6,550 bases of DNA. It comes from JAYQPD01 sp046050105 (GTDB lineage: Bacteria > Patescibacteriota > Minisyncoccia > Phycocordibacterales > UBA918). The DNA lies in NCBI GenBank assembly GCA_046050105.1, contig JBJOQE010000044.1, positions 1-6,550 on the forward strand, given 5' to 3'. The position numbers were made by a program, and so were the translations under genes. The notes beneath the pieces were generated by a model, which was not told the DNA's origin, searched no databases, and saw only the letters and a program-made list of their open reading frames with translations. Every line of letters begins with the position of its first letter. Within the stretch, counting starts at the first letter, position 1. This document shows, piece after piece, positions 5,224 through 6,550 of the stretch.

Positions 5224-6165
5224 ATGCTCAAAACATCTCACCACATCCTTACCCCGCCCTTCTTTGCACTCATCATTGGCTTACTCATCGCTCTTTCGTG
5301 CGGACTTGGCTACACCTACGTCCGTGAAGTGCGCCAAAACGATATGCTTGCAGCTGAACTCGAAGCGACACGCGCCACCCACGGAGGCATTAGTGCCGAA
5401 AATGTAGCACGTATAGCTACCCTGGAAACTTCTCTTGCCTCAACCAGCGAGCTTCTCCGCCAGAGCGAAGAAGCTCGCGAAACCTATAAAACGCGGCTCG
5501 GGGAAAAGGAGGATGAAGTTGACGCACTTGCTAAACAAGTGAAGAAAATCTCCGGTACCGTGGGGGTACTCGATAAGCTTGCAAAAACTGACCCTGAGCT
5601 CTTGATGAAGTATTCGAAAGTCTACTTTTTGAATGAGCATTATACTCCAGCGAAAATTGCCAAAATCGATGCCGCGTATTCGGCAGTACCTACTGAACAG
5701 TACCTTGAGGCGCGGGTGTATGCGCGCCTCACCGACATGATTGACGATGCTGCAGACGACGACGTCATCATAAAAGTACGTTCTGCCTACCGCTCATTTG
5801 AGGCGCAGAAAAACCTGAAGAGCGCCTACAGCGTTTCCTATGGTACAGGTGCAAATACCTTCTCAGCAGACCAGGGTTATTCAGAACACCAGCTCGGCAC
5901 CACCATTGACCTCACCTCACCCGAGAATGGTAACCAGCTCGCGGGCTTTGATGCCACGAAAGCATTTACTTGGCTTCAAAAACATGCGCACGATTACGGC
6001 TTCACCCTCTCCTACCCTAAGGGCAACGCCTACTACATCTACGAACCGTGGCACTGGCGCTACGTGGGTGAAGACCTCGCAAGCGATCTCCATGCGGATG
6101 GAAAGTTCTTCTACGACTTAGATCAGCGCGAAATAGACAAGTATCTCGTCAATGTGTTTGAGTAA
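5224..6165 (+). CDS. Membrane-anchored D-alanyl-D-alanine carboxypeptidase, VanY/LAS family
   Basis: 313 residues. Predicted zinc peptidase that trims the terminal D-Ala from peptidoglycan stem peptides outside the membrane. Residues 12-32 form a single N-terminal transmembrane anchor with a basic flank (VREVR). Residues 38-108 are a probable coiled-coil stalk. The catalytic VanY domain spans about 120-290: YRSFEAQ (Arg190, substrate-binding region), SEHQLGTTIDL with His222 and Asp229 as zinc ligands, and EPWHWRYVG with Glu274 as catalytic base and His277 as the third ligand. All expected active-site residues are present, so it should be active. Cys26 is not in a good lipobox, so a lipoprotein is unlikely. 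The ATG at 5224 has no Shine-Dalgarno sequence; an extended -10 ends 8 bases before it. It stands alone between divergent rpsF and a convergent TatD gene and ends in a shared terminator. Confidence 0.93.
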   Translation: MLKTSHHILTPPFFALIIGLLIALSCGLGYTYVREVRQNDMLAAELEATRATHGGISAENVARIATLETSLASTSELLRQSEEARETYKTRLGEKEDEVDALAKQVKKISGTVGVLDKLAKTDPELLMKYSKVYFLNEHYTPAKIAKIDAAYSAVPTEQYLEARVYARLTDMIDDAADDDVIIKVRSAYRSFEAQKNLKSAYSVSYGTGANTFSADQGYSEHQLGTTIDLTSPENGNQLAGFDATKAFTWLQKHAHDYGFTLSYPKGNAYYIYEPWHWRYVGEDLASDLHADGKFFYDLDQREIDKYLVNVFE

Positions 6166-6167
6166 CA

Positions 6168-6193
6168 AAACAACGCGCCCCGGCGCGTTGTTT
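6168..6193 (+). terminator. Shared bidirectional terminator overlapping the TatD-gene stop codon
   Basis: AAACAACGCGC (6168-6178) pairs perfectly with GCGCGTTGTTT (6183-6193) around a CCCG loop, starting two bases after the carboxypeptidase stop. On the minus strand the stem is followed by a T-rich run. The TAA of the convergent TatD-family gene (6194-6192) sits in the outer stem, so one structure ends both transcripts. Confidence 0.85.
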
Positions 6194-6550
6194 ATACAGT
6201 AGACACATACAGTTTTTGAAAATTCTCCTGCAGCTGCTTTCTCAGCACGTCTTCGTGCACCCCGCGAATCTCAGCGAGTTTTTTCACCACTTCCACCACA
6301 TACGCAGGCTCGTTGCGCTGCCCTCGGTACGGTTTTGGAGAAACATATGGCGCATCAGTTTCTGCATGAATCATGTCGCTTGGTACATAGCGCACCACTT
6401 CGTCGTAGTCTCGCGCGAATGTGACGACGCCCGTAAACGAAACTGAGTACCCCATATCGAGGTACAAGCGAGCGTCGTCTACCGTGCCGCAAAAAAAGTG
6501 TGCATTTCCCACCACCTTCGCTTCACTTTTAATAATCTCTGCCACGTCTT
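6192..6550 (-). CDS. TatD-family metal-dependent hydrolase (C-terminal part; start outside window)
   Basis: About 118 C-terminal residues of a protein usually near 255 residues long; the frame is open at the right edge, so the start lies beyond the window and a GTG at 6545 is not a real start. TatD proteins are TIM-barrel metal-dependent nucleases/hydrolases, linked in other bacteria to DNA repair and quality control of D-aminoacyl products. Family marks are clear: GNAHFFCGTVDDA (normally HCFSG, with the metal-ligand His), MGYSVSFTGVVTF, IHAETDAPYVSPKPYRGQRNEPAYV (the signature with the catalytic Asp in ETDAPY), and the terminal helix NFQKLY. HFFCG differs slightly from the common HCFSG, but the histidine is kept. 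It is convergent with the carboxypeptidase gene and shares its terminator. Confidence 0.93.
   Translation of the reverse strand, partial: DVAEIIKSEAKVVGNAHFFCGTVDDARLYLDMGYSVSFTGVVTFARDYDEVVRYVPSDMIHAETDAPYVSPKPYRGQRNEPAYVVEVVKKLAEIRGVHEDVLRKQLQENFQKLYVSTV

Noticed and set aside
1..6550. Alternative genetic code (TGA as glycine), because no gene ends in TGA
   Set aside because: No gene needs TGA read-through to reach its normal length, and nine stops are too few to conclude anything from the absence of TGA.
1..6550. CRISPR array, transposase, integrase or phage genes
   Set aside because: No regularly spaced repeats and no recognisable mobile-element protein in any frame.

Overview
The window looks like a piece of a Candidate Phyla Radiation (Patescibacteria) genome, probably Parcubacteria-like. 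This is inferred from several things seen together. The genes are compact and close to balanced in base composition. The elongation factor P carries an atypical tip loop. The rpsF-ssb-rpsR cluster has no rplI after it. The secreted protein carries a 'PNGG' beta-sandwich domain of a kind I associate with Parcubacteria surface proteins. Lineage below phylum level cannot be fixed from 6.5 kb. The standard code fits: eight of nine visible stops are TAA, one is TAG, and no gene needs read-through of TGA.

Layout. 1-629 (minus): 5' part of an unrecognised gene for a two-helix membrane protein with a long charged helical tail, behind a consensus sigma-70-type promoter (675-702). 761-788: strong hairpin terminator. 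873-2928 (minus): an ECF sigma factor gene, then a small two-helix membrane protein, a terminator-like hairpin (1853-1880), and a secreted protein with a PNGG/Kre9-KNH-like domain. I read this as a candidate regulated cell-surface module. 3137-3712 (plus): elongation factor P, followed by a 16-bp-stem terminator. 3795-3915: an intergenic stretch that folds into a long, nearly closed stem with a second long hairpin inside. It matches no RNA family I recognise and is the best candidate for something undescribed. 3914-5139 (minus): rpsF, ssb, rpsR, a classic ribosomal/replication operon. 5224-6165 (plus): membrane-anchored VanY-type D,D-carboxypeptidase. 6192-6550 (minus): C-terminal part of a TatD-family metal-dependent hydrolase running off the right edge.

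How the parts fit. Core information processing (EF-P, S6, SSB, S18) sits beside envelope functions (carboxypeptidase, secreted PNGG protein, membrane proteins) and their possible regulator (ECF sigma). Convergent gene pairs share bidirectional terminators (3734-3770 and 6168-6193). Only the first gene has a clear Shine-Dalgarno sequence. Most others have little or none, and at least the carboxypeptidase gene has a -10-like element placed so close to its ATG that its mRNA may be nearly leaderless.
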